64,000 nt of DNA from Scalesia atractyloides (lineage: Eukaryota; Streptophyta; Magnoliopsida; Asterales; Asteraceae): positions 88,257,563 through 88,321,562 of the forward strand of contig CAMTDV010000023.1 in assembly GCA_947069175.1 (NCBI GenBank), given 5' to 3'. The position numbers and the translations under genes were made by a program. The notes below the pieces were generated by a model. The model saw only the letters and a program-made list of their open reading frames with translations. It searched no databases and was not told the origin of the DNA. Shown one piece after another: positions 43,260 through 54,940 of this stretch (positions are counted from its first letter, which is position 1; every line of letters starts with the position of its first letter).

Positions 43260-44377
43260 GGAACGATGCCTGTAGGAGGGATCGTAGAATCACCGTTTTG
43301 TGATGCAAGCAGTGCTTTAAGACTCTCAGCAGAAATAGGATTTATCTCTCTAACTGTTTCCTTGGTTATCTTTGTCTCAACCTAAACAGTCTCTTTATCT
43401 TTTTCTTTGTCTAAAATGAGATTTTCAACTTCCGGTTCTGGCTTATGTGGTCCACTGACAATCTGTATGTCGTGTTCTTCAGCTACTAATGCATTCACAG
43501 GTTTTGGTGTAGATATGACCTCCTTAAACTTTCCATGTTTTACCAGCACATATCTTCCCAACAAACTTGACTTTTGCAGTATCACGTTGTTTGCGGCTGC
43601 TTTAAAACAACTCGGTCCTAGCAGCTTCAGATTTAGATGGTTTATGCCCTTTATCAACTCTGGGTATTTCTTATCAACAGTCATTTGCACGAACCTTGGA
43701 TATAACAAAAACACCTTCTTCTTTGTGCTTTCTAACATACTCTTCATGTTGTCGAAGATGAAAACTGAAAAGTTATAATTCTAGTCATTTACTAATGCAA
43801 TGAGTGCTGCTGTCTGTGTCTGATTCAGCTGATCCTGACCACCTTTATTCTTGGAAATACACTTTAAGAAAATGTGAGCGAGACATCTCCAGTAAGGTGG
43901 GAACAGTTTCTTTAACACCGTCAAATATGCTCCTTCATAGCTAATGCGACAGAATGCTTTCATCACGTTGTCTCTATCATATAATGTTGGATCACGTTCG
44001 TTATCTACAAACTGCAGAGCTTCTCGTACATCTGCTTCCGAAACCTTGATCTCTCTTTCACCAATCTTTGATTCAATGTATGAACCACCTCCTTTGACTT
44101 TAGCGTTAGTCCAGAAGTCTTGAATCATATCTTCATCAATGACTGGATTCATCCTTAATGCATGAGTAAGTCGGCAGTTGCTCAGTCTAGTTATCCAGGA
44201 ATCGAATCTTTCATGATATTCTGGCGGAGGCTCGGATAAGTAGATGTCTTGATTGTGAAAGGCCTCGACTTCCAGCTTGCGTTTGTCCATCATTTTCTGC
44301 GCCATTTTCTGCACTTGAACAAGGATGTTAGCATTTATCGCAAAAATTAACTTTAATTGGCCCTTTTGACCGTTCAA
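43260..44377 (-). pseudogene. Extra ORF downstream of Copia RNase H
   Basis: Two open stretches (44,377-43,781 and 43,747-43,382) read as one protein of about 340 residues with one stop between them. Readable tracts: YLSEPPPEYHERFDSWITRL, HALRMNPVIDEDMIQDFWTN, EREIKVSEADVREALQF, LFPPYWRCLAHIFLKCISKN, TAALIALVND, then KKVFLLYPRFVQMTVDKKYP. From memory, plant Copia elements often carry an ORF of this shape ('...DFW...SEADVREAL...PPYWR...LYPRFVQ') after pol. Its role is unknown. It occupies the place where SIRE elements have an envelope-like ORF, but I see no signal peptide or membrane segment. A Lys/Glu-rich tail is at 43,382-43,470. Confidence 0.6.
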
Positions 44378-45889
44378 TTAGGAAAGGTCAGGTTCAAAAC
44401 AAAATTGGACCAAAAGGCTTAAAGGTTCACACCAGATTGAACTGGTCAGATAAATTAAAATGACTCGGGTCAAAGAGATTATGATGAATCAGGTCAAGAT
44501 ATCTCGGGTGACAAGGGTTCAACTCAATGAACCCTTGTTAGCCATTTGAGATGATCTTGCATCTTGGATGATTAGTCGAGATACATAGAGTCCATTTATA
44601 AGACCATCCGAGAACCATTAGAGATTAATCTGAGATGCGTCCGACAAGCATCCGAGATGCGTCCGAGATACTAGGGTTCTACTTATCAATCCGAGATGAG
44701 AGATATCCAAGATAAGTAGGTGTTCGAAATGACTCGAGATAGGCTTATAATGGCTTAAAATTAGGCCAGGCCCATCTCAGAACAATAGTTCGAGATAGTT
44801 GGGCCTGGTCCATTTCGAAATAGTATTCTAAATCAGAGTGGGTCCATTCGAGATGAGTGGGTCCAGCCGAAACAATATTTTTCAGCAATATTCTAATCTT
44901 TTTGGGCCCCACATTCTTACGAGTCTTGAACAGTAACACATTTTTTCAAAATACGTGATCTAACCAACCAAGCAACCAGTTTTATTACAGAATGATAAGG
45001 TAGAAAAATAAAATAATTAGAGAGATAAAGCGAGAGTTGCCATGGAATCAACCAATTTTGAACCGATTAAGGAACATTTTTCGGCATGAGCTTTGTCAGA
45101 CGAGTCCGTGTGATTGCCGATATATTTGTCCGTCTAAACTTATCGTGTCAATATTAAACTTTTAACCTTGCGAATTTATCAAGTAAGATTGCCATAACAT
45201 TCGTGTGTGCCATATCAATGCATACCCCCGCGATCATGGTAAGCACAACAGCTCATCGTAACAAGTGAATATACCAAGTTCGTCCTTTCATTTTACAACG
45301 TCTGACTTGTTGGTGGGTAGGTCAGTACAACATACTACAAAGAGACCAAACAATATCAGATATAGGTTAGGCATAATACCTTATATGGTATTTTGACTAT
45401 TAAGCGCGTAGAATTTTCTCATGATGAGATTTCCTTTCTATTAAGGTTGTGGCCTCATTTTCGGCTCCTTTGAGGATATCCTGATTGTGCCTAGGTCTGC
45501 ATGTATCTGGACACAACATAAGGGTAGCCTGATATCCCGGATAACTCGTCTGTATACCGACGCCGAACTTCAGATGTTGGCTATCTATCAAAACAGGATT
45601 TAAGACCATGAAATCATATGCCGATGAAATGTTACCCACGAGATGCATAGCTTGTCGAAGTTTGTCACTTGGTATCTTTTTGTCTTTTAGTGATAAGCCT
45701 ATCAACACATCGTAGAGGATCCTCACTTTTTCAGCATCGATACCTTACATGTGTTAACAATTCATTAGATTGAGCAAATATTTCTCCCCTTAAATTTGTG
45801 TAAACGTTGAATACTTTATGTGCAAATTTAGTTATTTTGCTGATAGATATATACATATACGTACTCTGGTTTTTTTTTGGTTAAATTGC
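44378..45889 (-). other. Spacer with TCCGAGAT repeats and a Copia-associated ORF piece
   Basis: From 44,480 to 44,860 the octamer TCCGAGAT or TTCGAGAT recurs at least seven times on the plus strand. At 45,726-45,400 a 108-codon minus-strand stretch (ILYDVLIGLSLKDKKIPSDK) has no family I recognise. It may be a gag-like or 3' ORF remnant. The remainder is non-coding. Confidence 0.5.
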
Positions 45890-47830
45890 TTAGTCGGTGT
45901 AATGTATCATTTTTAAAAGGTCCATAAGCACCTTGAATCTCGAGCTGACAGGTTTTGTAAAAAGATCTGTTGTATTAGCATCAGTGTGGATCTGTTCAAG
46001 TTTAATTACACCTCTGTCGTAGCAATCTCGAATAAAATGAACTTTGATATCAATGTGTTTGGTTTTGGAGTGAAAAACACGTTTTTTGATGATTTGGATA
46101 GGGGCATCATTATCACAGTAGATAGTAGTGTTAAGATAAGTCAAACCATAATCCTAAAGCTGATGTTGCATCCAAATAACCTGGGAGCAGCATGTAGATG
46201 CCGCAACATATTCTGCTTCTGTGGTTGATGAAGACACTGTTTGTTGTTTCTAACACTGCCATGAAATAAGCTTGTCTCCCAAGTATTGGCATCCAGCTGA
46301 TGTGGACTTCATATCCCTGTCTGTCCCTCCAAGGTTACTGTCAGAAAATGTAAACAAATCAAAGATCGGATCTCTAGGACACCAGAGTCCCAATTTTGGA
46401 GCTCCCTTGAGGTATCTAAAGATTTGTGGCTGAGAGATGAGAAAGTTTAGGATTACCCTGATATTTGGCGCATTGGCAGGCATCAAACATAATGTCCGAC
46501 CGGCTCGTAGTTAAGTACATCAACGAACCAATCATGGATCGGTAGATTTTTTGATTGACCGCATCTCCTTCAGCAACCTCATTCAGCAGTGGTCGTTCAG
46601 CAGTGGGTGAGTCGACGGGCTTCAAGTTTGACACGTCGAATTTTGCAAGAACGTCCTGAACATACTTTCCTTGATGAATCATGATTCCTTGACTACTCTG
46701 ACAAACTTGCAAGCCTAGAAACATTGTCATTTCACAGAGTGAGCCCATTTCGAACTTCTTCTTCATCACCTCCTCGAACTCTTTGCATAGCTCTTCATTG
46801 GTAGACCCGATAATGATGTCGTCAACATAGATCTGAACAAGGATAAGGTCTTTGCCAACGCATTTGATGAGAAGCATTTGATCTATCTTCCCCGTGTATA
46901 TCCATGTGCAAGTAGATGCTCTTTTAAGGTCGCATACCATGCACGAGGTGCTTGGTGCAAACCATACAAAGCTTTATCTAACTTGTATGCATATCCTTAA
47001 TTCTTAGAATCCGTAAATCTATGGGGTTGAGCGACATAAATCTCCTCCTTGACCTTCCCGTACAGAAACGCCGTCTTGACATCTGTTTGATAAACTGTGA
47101 AACCCATATTGGATGCATATGCCAAGAAGATGCGTATGGCTTCCAGACGAGCTACTGGTGCGTACACTTCATCACAGTCAAGACCTTCGATTTGTTTGAA
47201 TCCCTGAACCACCAGTCGGGCTTTGTTTTGCATAATCACTCCAGTATCGTCTTGTTTGTTTCTGTAGACCCAACAAGTACCAAGAGCTCGTTTTCCCTCC
47301 GGCAATTTCACTAATTTCCACACTCCCAGCCTCCCAAACTGGTTGAGCTTTTCATACATTGCATCAACCCATCCAGGTTCCTGCAAAGCAATATCAATGT
47401 TCTTAGGCTCAATCTGTAAGATGAAACATGAATATAAACATGTGTTAATGGTTCCTGATCTACTGCGTGTCAGAATACCGGCAGTTACAGGACTAATAAC
47501 ATTTGTAATTGAATGGCTTTTCTGAACACGTTGAGGAATTGCTACAGCAGGTTCCTGCAAGTTAGATTCCAAGTTAGAAAAGCTTCCTGACACTATCCCA
47601 GATTGTTCCCCCTCATTTGATGTAGCAGCAGTGTTGATCACAGGAGGATCCATTGTGCGATCTGACAGAATCGGTTTCGGAAACAATGAAGCTCTTTGAA
47701 CATTAGTATTTGAAGGGCCAATAGCAGTCTGCTGTGCAGAGGACTCATTGTTGTAAACTGCATCATTAGGAGTAACAGTAGGTTCAAGAACTGGCTCCTG
47801 AATTTGTGAAGAAGGATGCGTTTCTATAAC
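45890..47830 (-). pseudogene. Copia reverse transcriptase and RNase H
   Basis: The minus strand starts near 47,690 with ITAGILTRSRSG-type sequence, then EPGWVDAMYEKLNQFGRLGVW, QTDVKTAFLYGKVKEEIYVA and, after a frameshift, the catalytic LVQIYVDDIIIGS (46,850-46,810), YRSMIGSLMYLTTSRSDIMF, FRYLKGAPKLGLW and STSAGCQYLG. RNase H ends with IYCDNDAPIQI, SKTKHIDIKVHFIRD and TDLFTKPV. The catalytic Asp pair is kept. At least four frame breaks separate the pieces. It continues the integrase on its right. Confidence 0.92.
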
Positions 47831-49250
47831 AGCTTCATGAAATCCGGTGGATCCACAGTAAGCTTCTTGAAAGAGTCTTGAATATGGACAACATCATCTT
47901 CAGCTATGATGGGAATAGGTATCACGGTACTTGAGACATCTGCAGCAACAATCACATTAGGTAAAATATTAAATGTCTTAAACAAGGAAGAATAATCATA
48001 TAACCAATCAGGTCCAAGTTGTGCGTCTTTGGGATTTTCTTCCTGCCAATCCACATAGTACGTCACCATGATCTGCTTCTTGATTTTGTTTTAAAATCGA
48101 TATGAAGTATTCCTTGCATAGCGATGAAATAGCATGGATCTCCTCTTGCTTCAAATTTTCCATTGGCATCTATGATAAGGAGAAGACAAGGACAACCAAA
48201 ATTACAAAATGCTTTAGAAAGGGTTTCTGTCCTTCGACTATTTCATATGGTGTCATCATGTGACGTTTGTTGATGAGTGCATGATTTTGTACATAGCAGG
48301 CGGTGTTCATTGCTTCGACCCAAAATATCAGTGGAAGGCTGGAATCTATCAGTATAGTATGAGCTGCTTCTATGAGAGTTCTATTGCATCGTCTGGCAAC
48401 TCCATTTTGTTGAGGAGTTCGAGCTGCACTATATTGACGATCAATTCCTTTTGAAGCACAAAAATTGTCCAGTTCGACGTTCTTCAACTTTGTCCCATTG
48501 TCGCAACGCATAATCTTCACTCGTTCGTTTGCTTAGAGCTCCATGAGAGTGACAAACTTCTTTATTAGACCTGCAGTTTCACTCTTCTGTTCCAAGAAAT
48601 ATACCCAAGTGAAACGAAGTAGTCATCAGTGATGACTAAGCAATAAGCTTTTCTTCCAATACTCAGCACATTGACAGGACCAAAAAGATCCACGTGAAGC
48701 AGTTCCAGAACTTTGGATGTCGTGTGCACGAGCTTGGGCTTATGAGGCTTATGATGCTGCTTCCACGGGCACATGACTCACATTTTCAATCCGTATAAAA
48801 TCCTTGATTGGTAAGTTTCTTACCAGACCTCCCTTTGCTAGTCGATTAAAATTCTTCATGTTAAGATGGCCAAGTCGTCGATGCCACAGCATTGCATCAT
48901 GGTTCAGCAATTTCAGAGAATAAGCAGGTAGCTGATCAATGGTATGACAATTCCGAGCTTCAGAACCACGCATCCACCTTTTGTAAACAGGACCTCTAAA
49001 CCATTGTCGCATATCTGTGAGGCGCTGCGAAGACTGTGTTTGAGTTCAGGAACATAGTTGACATCAGAAAAGCTGAGGACCCCATTTCTGACTGTGCCTT
49101 TCATATTAATTTTTCTTGTTTCTCCACCTGCAAAGGTGACATATCCACCGTTGAAGATTTTGATGTTGTTCAACTGGGAATTATCCCCTATCATGTGTCT
49201 GGAACAACCACTGTAGATAAAACAAAGTCTAACGACAGCCCTCCATAGTC
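47824..49250 (-). pseudogene. Copia protease end, GAG-pre-integrase and integrase
   Basis: Minus strand: NGGYVTFAGGETRKI (49,194 on), then LWHRRLGHLNMKNFNRL, which holds the integrase zinc-binding histidines, then LHVDLFGPVN with the first catalytic Asp. MRCDNGTKL carries the second Asp. The last catalytic residue should follow PQQNGVAxRxNRTL, but Arg is read where Glu is expected (VARRCNRTL), so the DDE triad is broken. Pieces lie at 49,194-48,913, 49,012-48,749, 48,774-48,565 and 48,520-48,170, and the linker to RT at 48,069-47,824. Confidence 0.88.
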
Positions 49251-51130
49251 GTTCCTACACATACAACGAGATTAGTGGAAGACAGGAACCCAAATCATTT
49301 TCAATCTGGGTTGATAATCATTCTTATTTCGCAAAGCCTTGCAGAAGGTCACATAATGGTTAGTAGATTTTGAGGTTTGAGAAGATGAGGATATAGAATT
49401 TGGCAAGTGAGAACAGTCTTACTGAGATCTAGCAATCTTTTTAGGTTTCCAAATCTTTAGCTCTTTTTTGTTAGAAAAGACATGAAATGATGTTGCGTTT
49501 AATTTCTTGTATTTGTTTACGAAACCATTTTCGTTTGAACGCTTTTGATTGTTTTTCTTTGCTAGATTCCAGTCTCCATCAGAGGGCTTTTGATGTCCAT
49601 GATGTCGATGGTGCGAAACCGTCTGATGGATGGAATTTTCGGATGGATAAGACCCGAAGGGACGATGAACACAGTTTCTAGCTATGTGCCACAGAAGTCC
49701 ACAATTGAAGCAAGTCTGTCTTTCAAGAAAAAGACTCTTAATTCCGTTTGTGTTATTCTAAGGAGCTGATTGGGGCTCTTCTTTCCACTAAGTGCTGATT
49801 CTTGTGTGCATATTTACTCTTGGATGAAACCTGCTCACAATCATCACACAAAAGTAACTATCGATAGTTTTACCATTCAACCTTGATTCAGTTGGTTTTT
49901 TAGTTTGGTTTTTCTTCTGATTTACAACACTTGAGGAGGCTTCATCTTGATTTTCATTTTGCATTGTTTTCTGGTTCTTCTAAATCTTCTTTTCTTTGTA
50001 GGAGTGGATTTTGTGGGCTGAGTTTCATTTGAAACCTTTTCTTCAGAAACTTAGCTTTTTGAAACAACTGTTTCAGTTTCTTTGGAAGCAGTTTCATTTG
50101 ACACTGAGCTTTCAGAATCAATGGATTCTTGGTCACCGGATGATGAGCAAGTTCTGTTAATATTTTGACTGTCACAGCCATCTTGCTCATTATCCGACGA
50201 GTTAGAATCTTTAGTCTGATTCCTAGAAATATCAGACGTCTCATGTTCACAAGCAATTTCATTCACACATCCAACACAACAATATTTTCAATTTCACAAG
50301 ATTTGGGAATATCAAAGGTATCCATTAAGGTTTCAGAAGAACTAGAATAGTTTTCTAAATCACTCAAAACTGAAGCCTCAGACTCCTTTGGGCACCAGTT
50401 AAATCATAGTCTAAATCAAAAGCCATATCATTCAAAGTATCAGTTTCAACAACACTAGAAAAACCATGAGTCTCAAAAACCATAGACTAAACAACCAAAC
50501 ATAGTGATCATGTTTATCACATAAAGAAACATCTGAGTCATCAGCAACAATTGGATGAGGTTCATCATCCACTTTTGACCGCTTCTCATCTATCACTGAC
50601 TCTACACATACACTAAAACAGTTAACCTTTTTTACAAAATCAGAAGTAGAAGTCGTTTCATGTGGTTCTTCGGATGGAGTTTTTGTAGACTCCTTTTCAC
50701 CTTTCAAATTTTCAACTGATTCATTCAAGCCCTCTTGATTTATAATTTTTACAAAACTTATAGGCTTTTAAAAATCAGTTGGTTGGTATTCTTAGGCTTG
50801 AAAGGATTCCCAAGGAACGTAGTCACTTGGTTTGCCATACGTCATTCTTGAAAGGTTCCCAATTCTTGCTCAGTGAGCGGCATTCTTGAATAATTATGAT
50901 TATATGGCAGAGAAACTTGTGAATAGCCCAACCCTTTTCCCTTGTTCTCTTTGTACGCCACTTGTATATTGCAAAGATTACGAACAATGTCACTGGAAGT
51001 ATCATATTTTTATATTCAACCATTTTGTTAAAACTTTCTAGTGAAAAGTCCTAGCTCAACTCTTACCAAGTCGCATCCCAAGGTTTTTAAATGTAGTTTG
51101 GTTTTATAATCATGGACCCAACATTTTATT
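49251..51130 (-). pseudogene. Copia gag-pol linker, Ser/Glu-rich, degenerate
   Basis: The minus strand has short open pieces (50,728-50,432, 50,266-50,051) dominated by Ser, Glu, Asp and Thr (e.g. SDNEQDGCDSQN, SETEVVSKS-like). This is a disordered linker between the gag zinc knuckle and protease. A CxxCxxxxxxC-like decayed site may exist near 49,690. I recognise no fold. Confidence 0.5.
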
Positions 51131-51133
51131 GGT

Positions 51134-51685
51134 TTACGTCCGGTGGAGTTGAGCTATGTCCTTCTTCAGTGCACCAATCTTTTCATAGAGAATTCTACTG
51201 TTCTCTCGAAGACCGATGCACTTTGACATGGCACTGTTGTAATCACTAATGAGATTGAAATTATGTGCTCTCATTTGTGCCATTTTATTTTTGCAATCTT
51301 CAGAGCATAAGAGAGAGTTTACCGTTTCGGAGATAGATTTGGGCTCCTCAGTTTGTGCCATCAAGCATTTGAGATGATTTTCAGCAACTTCTACAATCTT
51401 CAGAGATTCCACTTAAGCTGCAGCATCTACCCAGCTAAAACCATGCTGTTCTTGCACCATCAGTGCTTTTCCCGCTCCTAAGCCTCCTTGGCTTGATGAG
51501 GTTGAAGTTGACGTCTGAGCTGAAGTAACTAGAACCATGGACCTCTCTGAGTTCCTTGCGACAGCAGCGGCAGTTGCTTCATAATCCACGGGTGTCTTCC
51601 TGCAGTCTCTGGCGAAGTGTCTGGGTTCATGGCATCTGTAGCATCTCAAATTATCTTTGACAGACCCAATGCGAATGTTTGACAT
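51134..51685 (-). pseudogene. Copia gag zinc knuckle and coiled-coil segment
   Basis: MSNIRIGSVKDNLRCYRCHEP begins a stretch with an intact CCHC knuckle (CYRCHEPRHFARDC, fitting CX2CX4HX4C) at about 51,640. An Ala/Ser/Thr-rich linker and a stop at about 51,413 follow. The next 92 codons (51,412-51,134) form a charged helical segment with heptad-like Leu/Ile spacing (ENHLKCLMAQ, LRENSRILYEKIGALKKDIA), a likely coiled coil. The knuckle binds element RNA during packaging. Confidence 0.8.
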
Positions 51686-51985
51686 TGGACGGCGCCTGTA
51701 TCTCTTTTGAAACTTTTCTGCTTAAAACGCGGCCATAGCCAGATTCCATGAAGCATCTAGTTCTTCAATATCTTTTTTAACTACTTGATTAATCTCTGTA
51801 GCAAACACTAAAGGAGGCAAGAGATCAGCTACAAGGAAGGCATTCAAACTGTTGAGCATGGATGCTGCTAGAGCCAACTTCTCTTTGTTATGCTTGGTCA
51901 GAAATGCGAGATTTTTGGCGGAGGGTGTAGTTTGAACATTTTTAGAGGCTGAGAGATTAACAGGACTATATATTACATTTGCGTG

Positions 51986-52809
51986 TTATGGTAATCGCTG
52001 AGCAGTAACAGTAGTTGGAACAGTCGCATTGTTTGAAGTAGACATGCCATAAACGTAGTTTGTCTTTTGAGCTTGAAGTTGTGCTTGATTCAATGGACTG
52101 AAAACAACATTTGGATTACTGTTCGTCACAGGGCTTAAGATAAGGTTAGGATGACTTTGAGACATCAATGAAGTGTTAGAGTCGGCCACCCCTGCAACCA
52201 TCATGGAGTTCTTGTGGTTCAGTTCTCTTTACTGGTTGTCTATTTCACATGATTTGATGGTGGCGGTCAGTTCAGTGAGAACAACTTCATTTAGATTTGT
52301 AGTACGTTTGATCATCAAAACATCAGCATCCCAAGACTTTGGCAGTGAATTCACAGTTGGCGATTCATCCCACTTTTAGTGATCGGAATTCCAGCACTGA
52401 CCATCTGTGAAATGAGTTTGATGAATCTCCTGATTTGGTTCTCCACAGTCTCCCTGTAGATGTGATTAAACGAACTGAACTGCTGGTTCAACATGTTTAC
52501 CTTGCTAGCCTTCATGTAAGTGTTTCCTTCGTACAGATTTTTTAGCACATCCCAGATTTCTTTCGCACTTGTGCAGTTTCTGACAACAATCGAGATGTCA
52601 GGACTAAGAGCCATAGTAAGATTTGCCATTGCCTTATCATTTTCGTCCTTGATTTTTCGATCTTCGTCGGACCACAAACTTTCTGGTTTTGGTATTCGAG
52701 TGTCTGGATCATCTGTAGTTGAGTACATGATAGAGCGGGGACCATCACGAATGCACCTCCACATTCCGGGTTCCTTGGCTTTGCAATACTGCTCAAACAC
52801 CAAGTCCAC
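51986..52809 (-). pseudogene. Copia gag capsid region
   Basis: Minus strand 52,809-52,351: MWRCIRDGPRSIMY, PKPESLWSDEDRKIKDENDK, MALSPDISIVVRNCTSAKEI, WDVLKNLYEGN and QQFSSFNHIYRETVENQIRR. This is the common plant Copia gag pattern (W..L...YEG, with F..F...GE). A Gln/Asn/Ser-rich piece at 52,204-51,986 follows. Frameshifts break the ORF. Confidence 0.8.
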
Positions 52810-53430
52810 TCAAAATAATCATCTCCGTACAGCAACCTTGGAATTTTGGTAACGTTCCGATACTCTGGTCCAATTCTTAATGCAACGCTAGGGTCTGAGA
52901 CTGAATGGCCGTTAAGGTAGCGTTGGTGAGATCTGCAGCTGTCAAAATACCGCTTGAATTCATCATCATTTAATTATATTTCAAGTCCAAAAGTCCAATC
53001 AGAGAAGTCAATTCGAAACAGTACAAGTCAACTTGAAACAATGGATTCGAAATGGTAATAGTATCTCGGAACAGTATCTTATCCGAGATACTAATGGAGA
53101 TCCGAGATGGTATGAAGATGAAGAAAACTTAAACACTGTTGATCCGAGATAGATTCGAGATGCATGTTCATCATTGAGTTTTCAAGAGTTCTATCTGAGA
53201 TGCAGTTCAAGATGGTTCGAGGTGCAAGCTTTTGATACGAGATAGTTCGAGTCTTCAAGATATTTTATCCGAGATGTGAGTCTTAGATCTAAGATCTTCA
53301 AGAAGATAATCCGAATTCGTCCGAGATGATCCGAAGTAAAGCAGAAACTCAACACCAGCTCCGAAACAGTAGCAGGTACGATCCGAACACGTGTGATATA
53401 GGATCTGAACCTGGAAACATGTTCAAATAG
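52810..53430 (-). mobile_element. Copia leader with repeated CCGAGAT motif
   Basis: Non-coding leader between PBS and gag. Between 53,050 and 53,345 the motif (A/G)TCCGAGAT(G/A) or TTCGAGAT occurs at least eight times on the plus strand. The same motif cluster appears at 44,480-44,860 near the other end of the element. Confidence 0.7.
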
Positions 53431-53443
53431 GCTCTGATACCAA
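53431..53443 (-). promoter_or_regulatory. Primer-binding site, tRNA-iMet
   Basis: Plus strand GCTCTGATACCAA, i.e. TTGGTATCAGAGC on the minus strand, one base from the LTR end at 53,445. Confidence 0.95.
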
Positions 53444-53444
53444 T

Positions 53445-53983
53445 TGTAAGTCCCGAAAACTGGATCTTACGATATCACACTTAGCTTGAACGGTGACGGA
53501 ATCACACAAACAAGCTAAGAATCAAATAGAAGAAATAAGATGAATATAGTAATGTTCAACTTGCATACAAATCACTAATTTGTCTAATACAAGTGAAAAA
53601 AAAAACAAGGAGTTACCAAACTCTAATACATCATTATCTATATATACTAGAGGGTTCGTGCTCCATTACCCTAAAGCCTTTAGGCCCCAAGGCTACCCCC
53701 AAACCCATTACAACATAATGTCACATACCCTTAAAGATACTAATGCATAAACCTATTTAGGCCCTATAAATTTATACCCTATACAAGAAACATAGAATTT
53801 TACAAATATGCCCCTAATTTATCAACTATATGAGCATTCGTCCATTTCATGTTAGCTAGCACATTTTGCGTGCCTTGATAAACATCTCACTTAACTTCTC
53901 ATGTGTTTGGACTTTTTGCTTGTATAGAGATTTCACAGGTTTATTGACATGATGCATGAAATATGACTAGTATCTGTCACACA
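53445..53983 (-). mobile_element. Copia 5' LTR (539 bp)
   Basis: Plus strand TGTAAGTCCC...GTCACACA, so the minus strand is TGTGTGAC...CTTACA. A TATATATAGATA promoter on the minus strand lies near 53,638-53,649, giving a U3 of about 340 bp. The U3 end and its right flank are shared with 22,080-22,400, marking the start of the duplicated block. Confidence 0.8.
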
Positions 53984-54890
53984 AATATCTTCGTAACGAT
54001 ACCTATATATATATATGTGTGTGTTTTTTATTTAAAAGTTTATATTTATTTATTGACTTATACTTTTGTCTTCATATCAAGTATACTTTAAATACTAATG
54101 ATTCTATACGAAAATTAACACGTTCTGTTTTGAATAAAATATTTTTGTAATATCTTTATGAGGAAACTCTTTTGAATAAAATACTATAATATCTTTTGAG
54201 GAAACACTAGTTATATTTTCTACAGAGACGTCTTAGAAGAAGCAAATTAACAAAACCTAATTTCCGCATGTGTCTTAAAGTAAAGAACATATATTATAAT
54301 ATAATATGATTTACTCTTATCAAACCTAATCAACATAAAGATCTTTATTTCATAAAAATACGATGACTTATTTCTCGATGTTGACCTTTATTAGTGATGC
54401 TTGTAGTAACTTTATACAAACGAGAGATTATTAATATTGTGTGCTTAAGAGCTTATCCATGTGGAAACCATGGGTGCAACATCTCCTTTTTGAAAAAAGA
54501 TATTTTAATGTTATTTATACATTAAAATGAACATGTTATATGTTCCTATTGGAATGAATAAAATATTAGAGTAGTTTTTTTTTGGAACCACTTGTTATAT
54601 ATGATAGAGGCCTCGTAAAAAGTATATTAACGAGACCTAATTTTGGCAACGTAGAAAACATATATTATAATTATAGTATGATTTACTCTTAAGAAAACTA
54701 ATCAAACTTGAACATATTTTACTTCACATAATTTAGTTTGGAGCAAAGACTTAATTCTAGTCCTTAACCTTTATTAGTGATGCTATGTAGTAATTATATA
54801 AATGAGAATTACTTAGTGTTGTGTCTTTTAAGGGCACACCCATGTAGCAAAACATAGGGCACCCATGTAGAAACCATGCGGGCAGCCTCC

Positions 54891-54940
<50 letters not shown>

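Larger units (their letters stand above)
42885..53983 (-). mobile_element. Long Copia element with extra 3' ORF, 5' LTR on the right
   Basis: Minus-strand order from 53,983 leftward: LTR, iMet PBS, leader, gag with zinc knuckle, protease, integrase, RT, RNase H, then about 3 kb with an additional ORF. No 3' LTR is present at the left end, where it abuts an Athila gag, so that end is truncated. The domain order (integrase before RT) is Copia. The long tail after RNase H is reminiscent of SIRE/Maximus-type elements, which is an inference. Every domain carries stops or frameshifts. Confidence 0.85.

Noticed and set aside
45060..45130. 'cagacgagtccgtg' resembling the hammerhead ribozyme core.
   Set aside because: The core needs CUGANGA and a matching GAAA with three stems. 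Only the middle phrase is similar, and I could not pair stems I and III, so no ribozyme is called.
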